A model generated the notes under the pieces. The model made no database searches and was not told the origin of the DNA. It was given only the letters and a program-made list of their open reading frames with translations. Positions 27,045 through 36,063 of a DNA stretch of 36,090 bases are shown one piece after another (positions within the stretch are counted from its first letter, which is position 1; the number at the start of each line of letters is the position of its first letter). The position numbers were made by a program, and so were the translations under genes. The stretch lies in NCBI GenBank assembly GCA_003171315.1, contig PMYE01000035.1, positions 1 through 36,090 on the forward strand, given 5' to 3'. The DNA is from Acidobacteriaceae bacterium. GTDB lineage: Bacteria > Acidobacteriota > Terriglobia > Terriglobales > Acidobacteriaceae.

Positions 27045-27160
27045 TCCAGTGTTTCTCCAGAAAGGGCGCTTTTTCAGTAAATTGTGTGGAGATCGACGAT
27101 TGGCGCGGTTTCCACTTCCGGCGCCGGAGAATAACCAGGCGGTCTTAACGGTTCGGGCGA

Positions 27161-29560
27161 TTATTCTCCGTACGGCGCCCAGATGTTCTTCACTTGCGTG
27201 GCGTGTTGCAGGAACCAGCGGCCTTCAGCCTGCGAGGGGTTGAACCAGTCGTACTCGTGCCCGTCGTTGGTCCACACCTGTTTCATGTTGCCGATGGAGG
27301 CGGCGCGCACCATCGTGGCTTCCTCGTTCGAGCGGAAGCACCAGATGGCCTCGATGCCGTCGTGCTCGGCCAGTGTTTTGGCCAGCTCCGCGGGACGGCC
27401 GGCAACCAGATTCACCACTCCGCCCGGCACGTCGCTCGTATCGAGCAGTTGATACAGGTCGCCGATGATCAGCGGATACTTCTCCGAAGGCACGGCCACC
27501 ACGGTATTGCCCATAGCCATGGCCGGCAGCACCAGCGAGAGCAGGCCAAGCAGCGGCGCCCCGCTCGGCGCCAGAATGCCGATGGCGCCCACCGGTTCCG
27601 GCATGGCGATGGTGATATTGCGGCCCGGCGGATGATGCACCACTCCCTCGTATTTGTCGGCCCACGCGGCATAGCTGAAGATGCGCTCGATCGAGAGATC
27701 CACTTCGACCGTCGCCTGTTTGTCGCCGGCGGCGCGCGCAAGCCGGTGCGCGATCTCGTCGCGGCGCTGGATCGTGTTTTCCGCGAGGAAGTAGATCACC
27801 TGCGCGCGATAGTGCGCCGTTGTTTGTGCCCAGCCCGCGGCGTTTCGCGCCGCCTCCACTGCATTGCGAATGTCCTTGCGATTGCCCAGCGGCGCCTCGC
27901 CAAGCAGCTCGCCCCCGCGCCCATGAACCGGGAACGAGTAGCCGGAGTCCGGCCGCGCCTGCTTGCCGCCAATGTACTGCTTCACCGTGCGATCAATATT
28001 CGATCCCGGCGGCGAACCGGCCCTCGTGAAACCTTCCTCTTCATCGGGAGCCTCAATCTTCGCCGCATTCGCCGCCGCAGCGGGCAGCGCATGCAGCCAC
28101 TTCGGCGTCAAGTACTCGAGCATCCCCTCGCGTCCGCCTTCGCGTCCATACCCCGATTCGCGATAGCCGCCGAATCCGCACGCGGCGTCGAACTGGTTGG
28201 TGCAGTTCACCCACACCACTCCGGCCTTCACCTTTGAAGCCAGGTCGAGCGCCACATTGATGTTCTCGCTCCAGATGCTCGCGGCCAGGCCGTAGACGGT
28301 GTTATTGGCCAGCTCCGCGGCCTCGGCCGGTGTGCGGAAGGTCATCGCGACGAGCACCGGCCCGAAGATCTCCTCCTGGACCACCGTCGCCGCCGGATGC
28401 ACATCGGTAAGCAGCGTGGGTGGGTAGAAGCAGCCCTTCTCCGGCAGCGGATTGCTCGGCTGCCAGCACTTCGCCCCCTCGGCCACGCCGGCATCCACCA
28501 TCTTGCGGATGGTATCGAGCTGCACCGGCGAAACGACCGCTCCAATATCGACAGCCTTGTCGAGCGGCGCGCCCACGCGCAGCGTTTCCATCCGCGCGCG
28601 CAGCTTGGAGTAGAGCGTCTCGGCCACGCGTTCCTGCACCAGCAAGCGCGAGCCCGCGCAGCACACTTCTCCCTGGTTGAACCAGATCGCGTCTACCAGG
28701 CCCTCGACGGCCGAGTCAAGATCGGCGTCGTCGAAGACGACGAAGGGCGATTTGCCGCCGAGCTCCAAAGAAAGTTTCTTCGTCGAATTTGCCGTCGCTT
28801 TGCGGATGATCCGGCCCACCTCCGTCGATCCCGTAAACGCCACCTTGTCAATTCCGGGATGCTCGATGAGCGCCTGGCCGGTCTTCGCGTCGCACGTCAA
28901 CACGTTCAGCACACCAGGCGGCAGGCCCACTTCCATCGCCAGCTCAGCGAACGCCAGCGCGGTCAGCGGCGTATACTTCGCCGGCTTGATGACCACCGTA
29001 TTGCCCGCGGCCAGCGCCGGGGCCACCTTCCAGGCGAACATCAGCAGCGGAAAATTCCACGGAATCACCTGGCCGACCACGCCGCAGGCCGTGTAGTTCG
29101 GGAACTCCTGCTCCAGCAGTTGCGCCCAGCCCGCGTGGTGATAGAAGTGGCGCGCAACGAGCGGAATATCGATGTCCCGGCTTTCGCGAATGGGCTTGCC
29201 GTTGTCCATCGTCTCCAACACCGCCAGCCGCCGCGAGTGCTTCTGCACCTGCCGCGCCAGAGCGTACAAATACCGCGCGCGCTCGTGGCCGCTCAGCGCC
29301 TGCCACGCTGGCAAAGCCTTCCGCGCCGCAGCGACAGCGGCTTCCACGTCGTCGGTGTTGCCTTTGGCCACTTCGGCGATCGTCTCGCCTGTCGAAGGAT
29401 CGCTCGTGGTCATGTACTCGCCGCTCGCCGGCCTCACCCAAGCGCCGCCGATGAACTCTTCAAACCGGCGCTGGTGCCGCTCGAGCCACTGAACGGCTTC
29501 CTTCGGATCCTCCGGCGCTGCGCCATACTCCATGGACAAGAACTTTTCCGCAATGCTCAC
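27161..29560 (-). CDS. Two-domain aldehyde dehydrogenase, ALDH16-like
   Basis: 799 aa; first domain has FTGSTEVG, LELGGKSPFVVFDDADLD and catalytic NQGEVCCAGSR. The second ALDH-like domain ends at about 270 aa without a catalytic Cys region. Confidence 0.92.
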   Translation of the reverse strand: MSIAEKFLSMEYGAAPEDPKEAVQWLERHQRRFEEFIGGAWVRPASGEYMTTSDPSTGETIAEVAKGNTDDVEAAVAAARKALPAWQALSGHERARYLYALARQVQKHSRRLAVLETMDNGKPIRESRDIDIPLVARHFYHHAGWAQLLEQEFPNYTACGVVGQVIPWNFPLLMFAWKVAPALAAGNTVVIKPAKYTPLTALAFAELAMEVGLPPGVLNVLTCDAKTGQALIEHPGIDKVAFTGSTEVGRIIRKATANSTKKLSLELGGKSPFVVFDDADLDSAVEGLVDAIWFNQGEVCCAGSRLLVQERVAETLYSKLRARMETLRVGAPLDKAVDIGAVVSPVQLDTIRKMVDAGVAEGAKCWQPSNPLPEKGCFYPPTLLTDVHPAATVVQEEIFGPVLVAMTFRTPAEAAELANNTVYGLAASIWSENINVALDLASKVKAGVVWVNCTNQFDAACGFGGYRESGYGREGGREGMLEYLTPKWLHALPAAAANAAKIEAPDEEEGFTRAGSPPGSNIDRTVKQYIGGKQARPDSGYSFPVHGRGGELLGEAPLGNRKDIRNAVEAARNAAGWAQTTAHYRAQVIYFLAENTIQRRDEIAHRLARAAGDKQATVEVDLSIERIFSYAAWADKYEGVVHHPPGRNITIAMPEPVGAIGILAPSGAPLLGLLSLVLPAMAMGNTVVAVPSEKYPLIIGDLYQLLDTSDVPGGVVNLVAGRPAELAKTLAEHDGIEAIWCFRSNEEATMVRAASIGNMKQVWTNDGHEYDWFNPSQAEGRWFLQHATQVKNIWAPYGE

Positions 29561-29590
29561 AGCGTCTCCTTCCGATCCTCTGCTGGACCT

Positions 29591-30631
29591 CTACGCGATG
29601 GGATGCCTGTACGTAGCCGAGTACCGCCCGGTCAGATGATGCTCCAGTTGGCGCTCGATATCGCCTAGCATTCCGCTGGCGCCGAAGCGGAACAGCGACG
29701 GCTCCAGCCACGGCCGCCCCAGCTCGTCTTTCATCAGCGCCAGCCAATCCAGCGCCTGCTTCGCCGTGCGAATTCCGCCCGCCGGCTTGAACCCCACCGC
29801 CATGCCCGTGCGTTCCGCGTAGTCGCGAATGCACCGCACCATGATCAGCGAAACCGGCAGCGTGGCGTTCACCGCTTCTTTGCCCGTCGACGTTTTGATG
29901 AAGTCCGCACCGGCCATCATCGCCACCCAGCTCGCGCGCGCCACATTGCGCAGGGTCATCAGATCGCCGGTACCCAGAATGACTTTGAGATGCGCCGGCC
30001 CCGCGGCCTGCTTGAACGCCGCAACCTCATCGTAGAGCGCCTGCCACTCGCCGCTGAAGACATGCGCGCGCGTGATGACAATATCGATCTCCTCTGCGCC
30101 GGCTTCCACGCTGCGGTGAATCTCCTCCACGCGCTCGGCGAGCGGCGACAATCCGGCAGGGAATCCTGCCGACACCGCAGCTACCGGAATGCCCGATCCC
30201 TCCAGCGCCTTCACCGCCGTTTCGACAAACGCGTGGTATACGCAGACGGCGCCGACCGTCAGACGCAGATCTTCAATGCCGAGCCCCTTCACGATATGCC
30301 GCTGCAGTGGATTGCGCGCCTTGGCGCAAAGTCTCCGCACGCGGTCGGCCGAGTCGTCCCCGCTCAGTGTGGTCAGGTCCATGCACGCGATGGCGCGCAG
30401 CAGCCACGCCGCCTGCGTTTCCTTTTTCACGGTGCGCCGCGCAACATGCGTTGCCGCCCGCCGCTCCACCGCGCTGGTGTTCACGCGCACGCCTTCCACC
30501 CAGTCCAGGTTGAGTGGAATGCTCCGGTTAGCTTCGAGCGTGCGCCCGTTCAGGACTGCCGGGATGGCCATGGGGATATGTTGAACGGCGTGGACCGCAT
30601 TGTTCGTTGACGTGATGGGTTGGAGGGCCAT
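29591..30631 (-). CDS. deoC: Deoxyribose-phosphate aldolase
   Basis: DLTTLSGDDSADRVRRLCAKARNP; Schiff-base Lys in GADFIKTSTGKEAVNATLP; VGFKPAGGIRTAKQALDWLALM. Start at 30631 (MALQPITSTNN). Confidence 0.92.
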   Translation of the reverse strand: MALQPITSTNNAVHAVQHIPMAIPAVLNGRTLEANRSIPLNLDWVEGVRVNTSAVERRAATHVARRTVKKETQAAWLLRAIACMDLTTLSGDDSADRVRRLCAKARNPLQRHIVKGLGIEDLRLTVGAVCVYHAFVETAVKALEGSGIPVAAVSAGFPAGLSPLAERVEEIHRSVEAGAEEIDIVITRAHVFSGEWQALYDEVAAFKQAAGPAHLKVILGTGDLMTLRNVARASWVAMMAGADFIKTSTGKEAVNATLPVSLIMVRCIRDYAERTGMAVGFKPAGGIRTAKQALDWLALMKDELGRPWLEPSLFRFGASGMLGDIERQLEHHLTGRYSATYRHPIA

Positions 30632-30721
30632 GTTGCTGTCTCCGCAGGAGAACTGAGAAGCCGCTGCAACGAAAAGACCGGCCCCCTCTACTTTCGCAGA
30701 GAAGCCGCGGTTAGAGAACGA

Positions 30722-30750
30722 AGGATAAATCTCTTGCTGGTGCAAATCAA
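30722..30750 (-). promoter_or_regulatory. Candidate sigma70-like promoter for deoC-ALDH
   Basis: Minus strand TTGATT-N17-TATCCT, about 90 nt upstream of the deoC start. Confidence 0.45.
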
Positions 30751-30767
30751 CTGTGGTGCAAATCAAC
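30738..30767. repeat. Two direct repeats TGGTGCAAATCAAC, period 16 bp, overlapping the -35 region
   Basis: Exact 14-bp repeats at 30738-30751 and 30754-30767. Confidence 0.8.
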
Positions 30768-30824
30768 CGCGGCATTGAGAGCTGCGTTTTCGCGTATGTT
30801 GCGCGGTTTGGCAACCGCCTTCGA

Positions 30825-31967
30825 TCATAGCGGCGGTGGCTTGCCGCTCGTCAGGTCGCGGATGATCTCCACCTCGCGTTCGCGGTACGGCGTGCCGTCG
30901 GCATGAAAGACATCGTGGAACCAGATCGCCGGTTGCTCAAGCACATACGGGTGCTGCCACGAGTCCCAGGGCAGATACGTCTGGCTTTTGCCTGCCACCA
31001 ACCCCCAGTTGATCGCTCCCACGCGGTACTGGTGTGCAATCGGCAGGATGGTGTCGAATGTGCTCCCATTACCGCGCGCCATGTACTCGGTGCAAATGAT
31101 CGGCCTGTGAAACTGCTCCAGGTCCTTCACACGCTTCTCGAAATCTTCGGGCCAGCCGTAGTTGTGAAAGCTGATCACGTCCGATTCTTCGATCTGCACC
31201 CGCGCCATCGGCGGCATCTTGTCAAGCGAGTCCCAATCGCCGTGCCACAGCCCGCTGGTGAGCGGCTGGATGGGGTGTTCGCTGCGCGCCCACGCAAAGA
31301 CCTGCGGCACCAGGCCGAGCACGATCTCGTTCTTGTTGCGCGGTTCGCCCCTTGCGTAGGCGCTCTCGTTGCCGTTGTCCGGCTCGTTCCACACGTCCCA
31401 GGCCAGAATCCGGGGGTCGTTCGCAAACGACCCCACCACGCCCTTCACATACTGCTCCAGGCGCGGATATTGCGTGGGATCGGCGAGCACCGCCGCGCCC
31501 GGCGCCTGCACCCATCCCGAGTTATGCACGCCGGGAATCGGCGGGTGTTGCGGGCCCAGCTTGGGAAACGGATCCCAGCACGAGTCGAATAGCACAAACA
31601 CTGGCCGGATGTGATGCCGCGCGGCAATCGTCAGAAATGTATCGATGCGCTGTTTGAATCCCTCCGGATCCTGCTCCCACAGCAGGTTGTGCAGAAAGAC
31701 GCGCATGGTGTTCATCCCGATTCCTTCCGCCCAGCCCAGCTCGCGATCGATAGTTTTGGGGTCAAAGGTGTCGGACTGCCACATCTCCAGCTCATTGATG
31801 GCCGTCGAAGGCAGGAAATTCGCGCCCACAGGCCAGGGCTGCGCCGCGTACCATGTATTCGCCTGCGCCTCGGTCCATCGCTCCTGTGCGTGCAGGCAGG
31901 GGAGCGTGGTAACCAGCAGCACGATGGCCGCCAGACATGGGCGCGTCGTTTGCAGGGAAGATTTCAT
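30825..31967 (-). CDS. Secreted glycoside hydrolase, clan GH-A (GH5-like)
   Basis: Signal peptide; INELEMWQ; ILAWDVWNEPDNGNES (NEP acid/base); VISFHNYGWPEDFEKRV; RPIICTEYMARGNGS (second Glu). Confidence 0.85.
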   Translation of the reverse strand: MKSSLQTTRPCLAAIVLLVTTLPCLHAQERWTEAQANTWYAAQPWPVGANFLPSTAINELEMWQSDTFDPKTIDRELGWAEGIGMNTMRVFLHNLLWEQDPEGFKQRIDTFLTIAARHHIRPVFVLFDSCWDPFPKLGPQHPPIPGVHNSGWVQAPGAAVLADPTQYPRLEQYVKGVVGSFANDPRILAWDVWNEPDNGNESAYARGEPRNKNEIVLGLVPQVFAWARSEHPIQPLTSGLWHGDWDSLDKMPPMARVQIEESDVISFHNYGWPEDFEKRVKDLEQFHRPIICTEYMARGNGSTFDTILPIAHQYRVGAINWGLVAGKSQTYLPWDSWQHPYVLEQPAIWFHDVFHADGTPYREREVEIIRDLTSGKPPPL

Positions 31968-32054
31968 GCGGAACTCCTTCTCGCCAGGAAGAAGAATTCT
32001 ACCGTCTCCGCGTGCCTCGCGGAGCGCTCACTTCACATCGCCGGCCGGCGCTGC

Positions 32055-32453
32055 CTACGGCTTCAGCACAGTCAATCCCGGAACGGCCGCGAAACGCCGC
32101 GTGTTGAAGGTCACGATCGCAGCGCCGGATTCACGGGCCGTCGCCGCAAGCATCAGGTCGTGCGGGTTCATTCTTTGTCCGGTGGCCTCAACTTCCGCCC
32201 ACAGGCGCGCATGTTCGGCTGCTGCCTTCTCGGTGTATGGAACGACCTCAAACACGCTCAGCGCGCGGAGTACGAACTTCTGTCGCCTGGCGCGGTGAAC
32301 TCCGGCGGCGCGCTCCACGCTGCGCCACAACTCTGCCACCGTGATGGCTGCGAGCTTGATCTCCTCGTTGGGATGCGAGCGTAGCCACGCATCGAGGTCG
32401 AGAGCCTTCCGTTCGGCCTGTATGATCACATCGGCATCGATCAGAAACGCCAC
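32055..32453 (-). CDS. PIN-domain toxin, VapC-like
   Basis: From GTG 32453: VAFLIDADVIIQAER...ITVAELWRSVERA...NPHDLMLAATARESGAAIVTFNTRRFAAVPGLTVL; acidic residues typical of PIN domains. The longer track ORF to 32678 overlaps the antitoxin. Confidence 0.85.
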   Translation of the reverse strand: MAFLIDADVIIQAERKALDLDAWLRSHPNEEIKLAAITVAELWRSVERAAGVHRARRQKFVLRALSVFEVVPYTEKAAAEHARLWAEVEATGQRMNPHDLMLAATARESGAAIVTFNTRRFAAVPGLTVLKP

Positions 32454-32728
32454 GGCCGCACCTGGGGCTGCAGCGATCCGCGCGCCTGTTCCAAATCGTG
32501 AAGCCAGGAGGTGGCTTCTACCTCTCCAACGTGAACGCCTTCCACGGCTTTTTGCAGTGCTGCGGCTAACTCGCTTCCTTTTCTTGGTTTTTGCCCGGCC
32601 GGCTCGATGCGGGCCACGGGCGCTCCACCCTTGAGCAGGATGAAGCTTGCGCCCTGATAGCGCGCGCGATTCACGCACTCCGCAAAGTTCCGCGATGCCT
32701 CCGTGACACTGATGCTGACGGGGTCCAT
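32441..32728 (-). CDS. Phd/YefM-family antitoxin
   Basis: MDPVSISVTEASRNFAECVNRARYQGASFILLKGGAPVARIEP; overlaps the toxin start by 13 bp. Confidence 0.85.
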   Translation of the reverse strand: MDPVSISVTEASRNFAECVNRARYQGASFILLKGGAPVARIEPAGQKPRKGSELAAALQKAVEGVHVGEVEATSWLHDLEQARGSLQPQVRPWRF

Positions 32729-32798
32729 GAGGTCAGATTATCAGATTTTTCTACCGTCGCTCACGCTGTTGAGTCTTTCGGTCCTGCTTCCAGTTTGT

Positions 32799-33692
32799 TT
32801 ACTCGCCCGCGAAGCGCTCCATGAGCGCGTCGAAGTCCTCCAGCCGGGCGTACTCGATGATCACTTTCCCGCGGCCCTCGTGGTCTTCAATCGTAACTTT
32901 AAGTCCCAGGGCTCGTTGCAGCCGCTCCTGCGCATCGCGCACGTTGGGATCAACGGGCGGTGTCGGTTTGGGCCCTTTTTTCGCTTTGCGGCTGGGGTCG
33001 ATAAGCCCTTGCACATAGCTCTCTGTTTGGCGAACAGATAGCGAAAGAGCGGCGATCCTCTGCGCCGCCTTCTCAATTCCCTCGGCGTCTTCAATCGCCA
33101 GCAGTGCGCGTGCATGCCCGAATGTGAGCTCGCCGGACTCGACCCGATCCTGGATCGATGACGTTAACTTCAACAAACGCAAAAAATTAGCTACAGTTGC
33201 TCGATCCTTTCCGGTGCGCTGTGCTATCTGTTCCTGGGTCATGTGGAACTCGCGTGAGAGCCGCTCGAAGGCGCGCGCCTGCTCCATGGGGTTCAGGTCG
33301 GCTCGTTGCAAGTTCTCGACGATGGTGATTTCCAAAGCCTGTTCGTCAGAAACCTGGCGCAGGATAGCCGGAACGGTCTTCTTGCCAGCCATCTGCGAGG
33401 CGCGCCAGCGCCGCTCGCCGGCGATGAGCTGGAAACGGCCACCGGCCAACGGGCGAACAAGCACCGGTTGCACCACGCCGTTGGCGGCGATCGAGGCGGC
33501 CAGTTCCGCCAACTGCTCCTGATTCACCTGCGAGCGTGTCTGGAAAGGGTTCTGATCGATCTGATCGAGTGGAATCTCCCGGGGCTTTCCGCCCTCGCTT
33601 TCGGCCACGGGCGTGGTCTGAACGCGCGGAAGCAGGGAGTCGAGCCCTTTGCCCAGGGCGCGGCGTTTGGTGTCAGGGGTAGTGGTATTCAT
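32799..33692 (-). CDS. parB: Chromosome-partitioning protein ParB
   Basis: IPLDQIDQNPFQTRSQVNQEQLAELAASIAANGVVQPVLVRPLAGGRFQLIAGERRWRAS; HTH MTQEQIAQRTGKDRATVANFLRLLKL. Confidence 0.96.
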   Translation of the reverse strand: MNTTTPDTKRRALGKGLDSLLPRVQTTPVAESEGGKPREIPLDQIDQNPFQTRSQVNQEQLAELAASIAANGVVQPVLVRPLAGGRFQLIAGERRWRASQMAGKKTVPAILRQVSDEQALEITIVENLQRADLNPMEQARAFERLSREFHMTQEQIAQRTGKDRATVANFLRLLKLTSSIQDRVESGELTFGHARALLAIEDAEGIEKAAQRIAALSLSVRQTESYVQGLIDPSRKAKKGPKPTPPVDPNVRDAQERLQRALGLKVTIEDHEGRGKVIIEYARLEDFDALMERFAGE

Positions 33693-33777
33693 GGTGCAAA
33701 TTCCTCAATTCCAGCGAGTTACGTTAAGCTCATTGAACTCTGGCAGCGAAGGTTTAGACCAGTAGGCGGCTAACAGG

Positions 33778-34623
33778 TCATGAATAGGGCCAAAACGCAC
33801 CTCTCGGCCGGGGACTATCGCCGGCCATGGCTTTGCGTTCAGCGGCGCGTGGGCTTTCGATCTGATTTCGAGCCAAAAATTCCCCCGTCATCTCAAAGTA
33901 TGCCTCGGCCCCACGTGAGCGAGGGTCGTACAAGAAGACCGGTTTACCGTGGCTCGGTGCTTCCGCCAGACGGACGTTGCGCGGGATCACGGTCCGATAA
34001 AGAATGTCCCGAAAATACTCGCGAAGGGTGTCGGTCACCTGTTGAGCGAGATTGGTGCGATCGTCGTACATGGTCAGCAGCACGCCTTCGATAGTGAGGC
34101 TGGGATTGTAGGCCGCGCGCACCCGTTCGAGGGTTGAAATCAGCTCCGAGATTCCCTCAAGAGCGAAGTATTCGGCCTGCATGGGCACAATCAGGCTCTC
34201 CGCCGCGGAGAGCACATTGAGAGTCAAAAGGTCGAGGGCCGGCGGGCCATCCAGGAAGATGAGATCGAAGTTGTCTCTGATCGGTTCCAGTCCGTGGCGT
34301 AGGCGGAGGGCGCGGTCCTCTGTCGAGGCCAGCTCAATATTTGCCCCAGTCAGATTCTTGGAGCCGGGCAACAGCCAAAGACCATCCACTTCTGTGGAGA
34401 GGACGACCTGTTCCGCCATACTGTCGCCCATGAGCACGTCGTACGCGGAGTGGCGGCTGTCGTCACGCTGGAGCCCGAGACCCGAGGAGGCGTTGGCCTG
34501 GGGATCGCAGTCAACCAGGAGGACTTTGAGGCCTTCTAAAGCCAGACATGCGGCCAGATTGATGGCTGTGGTGGTTTTTCCCACTCCGCCCTTTTGGTTC
34601 ACGACCCCGATGATCTTGCCCAT
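33778..34623 (-). CDS. parA: Chromosome-partitioning ATPase ParA/Soj
   Basis: [68 protein letters not shown]. Confidence 0.96.
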   Translation of the reverse strand: MGKIIGVVNQKGGVGKTTTAINLAACLALEGLKVLLVDCDPQANASSGLGLQRDDSRHSAYDVLMGDSMAEQVVLSTEVDGLWLLPGSKNLTGANIELASTEDRALRLRHGLEPIRDNFDLIFLDGPPALDLLTLNVLSAAESLIVPMQAEYFALEGISELISTLERVRAAYNPSLTIEGVLLTMYDDRTNLAQQVTDTLREYFRDILYRTVIPRNVRLAEAPSHGKPVFLYDPRSRGAEAYFEMTGEFLARNQIESPRAAERKAMAGDSPRPRGAFWPYS

Positions 34624-34899
34624 GGCATTTCAGAGTAAAGGAAAGAGCTGAAACGCGAATTTCCTTGCGTTGTGGGAAACCGGGCAAGGTTGTGGAAAGC
34701 GCGTGGGGCTCGACGGGCTGCTTTGTGTAGCAATCGCTTGAGCAGGAAGGGTTTCTCAGCCAGATCCCGCAATGGGGCTTGGAACGGACAATAACGGCCC
34801 TGTGGTGGAAAACCTCATGGCGATTTGGCGCGATTTTGCTGAGGTTGCGGAGTGTGTCTTATTTTGAACCCAAACCCAAATTGGGCCGCAAGCGATCGA

Positions 34900-34915
34900 T
34901 GTTCCACATGGAACC
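34900..34915. promoter_or_regulatory. parS-like site (imperfect)
   Basis: TGTTCCACATGGAACC, close to TGTTCCACGTGGAACA. Confidence 0.75.
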
Positions 34916-34955
34916 CTTGCCGTTTCGGTTCCCATCCCGACTACGTATCCCAAAC

Positions 34956-34971
34956 TGTTCCACGTGGAACA
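34956..34971. promoter_or_regulatory. parS site (perfect 16-bp palindrome)
   Basis: TGTTCCACGTGGAACA, the known parS class. Confidence 0.9.
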
Positions 34972-35092
34972 CACAGAAGGGTGCAATCTGCTAAATACAG
35001 GGCGTGGTCCGATGGATTCTCTTCACCGGCCCTCTGGATTCCGGAACCGGATAGGCTCAAGACTCGTATCAAACGACAAGGAGAACCTACGC

Positions 35093-35500
35093 ATGAAATG
35101 GCTCCTTGCACTGATCACTATTTGCCTTGCTTCAACAGCCTCCCTGGCGCAATCTACAGCCGCCACCCCCGAACAGACCCTTCAACAACAAATAGCTCAA
35201 GCGAGATCGCTTTCTGAAAAACATGCCTATGCGGAAGCCGCCGCGATCCTGGAGAAGTTCTCCGCCGATCCGCAGATCACGGCAACACCAGAATGGACCA
35301 ATGAACTCTATAATCTGGCCTGCTATCAGGCGCTGGCGGGGTAGCCTGCTCAGGCGCTTGCTGCGCTCAAAAAGGCCTTCGCTTTGGGCGCCGGCGCCTT
35401 TGTTGAATCGACTGGTACGCTCTCAATTATTCACAGAGAATCGGGGCGGTCGGTTGAAAATTCGCTTGACAATCTCTTGCGGAAGCGCCTAGCGTGGTGC
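35093..35500 (+). pseudogene. Secreted TPR-like protein interrupted by an in-frame TAG
   Basis: MKWLLALITICLASTASLAQSTAATPEQTLQQQIAQARSLSEKHAYAEAAAILEKFSADPQITATPEWTNELYNLACYQALAG-stop(35342-35344)-PAQALAALKKAFALGAGAFVES in the same frame. Confidence 0.7.
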
Positions 35501-35700
35501 GCAATGAATTAGTCGTCATCGAAGTAGGCATTCGCTTCACCGCGTAACTCTGGATGAAGCTGACCTTTTCGAGTGTTTCTTTCTGGGCCCGGTCACACGG
35601 CCGTGCGGCAGGGTTTTCCCTTCTCCCAAAATCTGCGCAACTCCTTATGCTCTGGGGCTGAAGAAGTTTCTGTGCCCAGCGCGTAACTTCTTCACGCGTC

Positions 35701-35717
35701 CCGTCGATGGTCGACGG
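35701..35717. other. Short perfect inverted repeat
   Basis: CCGTCGA-TGG-TCGACGG. Confidence 0.4.
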
Positions 35718-35862
35718 AGAGGAGTGTTGTGCGCTCAAATCCCCGACCACGGTGTAAAGGACAAGGATAAGTAGTCACATTTCAAATGAAGGGAAGGAGA
35801 TTTCGCTGAATGAGAAATAGATCTGTTTCTTCTCTATAAAGTCTCCGAAGTCTCCCCTGTTC

Positions 35863-36063
35863 GTGTTGATGCTCGCTGCTCCGGCCTTGCTCGGCATCCT
35901 GGCAAATGCCCGGGAAATGAGTGCCCAAAGTGTAGTGTGCGGTCAGCCCATTCTTAACTCGAAATACACCGCAATACCGGCCGCGGCGCAGATGAACTCC
36001 GATCTCGTACACCTCAACGCTCCTGCTTATAGCAGCAAGATTTGCGAGCAGGGCGGGGGGTAG
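35863..36063 (+). CDS. Short ORF of unknown function, possibly a fragment
   Basis: MLMLAAPALLGILANAREMSAQSVV resembles a TM/signal-like segment; the rest is unrecognised. Confidence 0.2.
   Translation: MLMLAAPALLGILANAREMSAQSVVCGQPILNSKYTAIPAAAQMNSDLVHLNAPAYSSKICEQGGG

Noticed and set aside
27194-29668. Long + strand ORFs 27194-28237 and 28397-29668
   Set aside because: Antisense to the aldehyde dehydrogenase gene; no family motifs; typical high-GC mirror frames.
32454-32678. N-terminal extension of the PIN toxin ORF
   Set aside because: Overlaps the antitoxin out of frame; PIN domain begins at VAFLIDADV.
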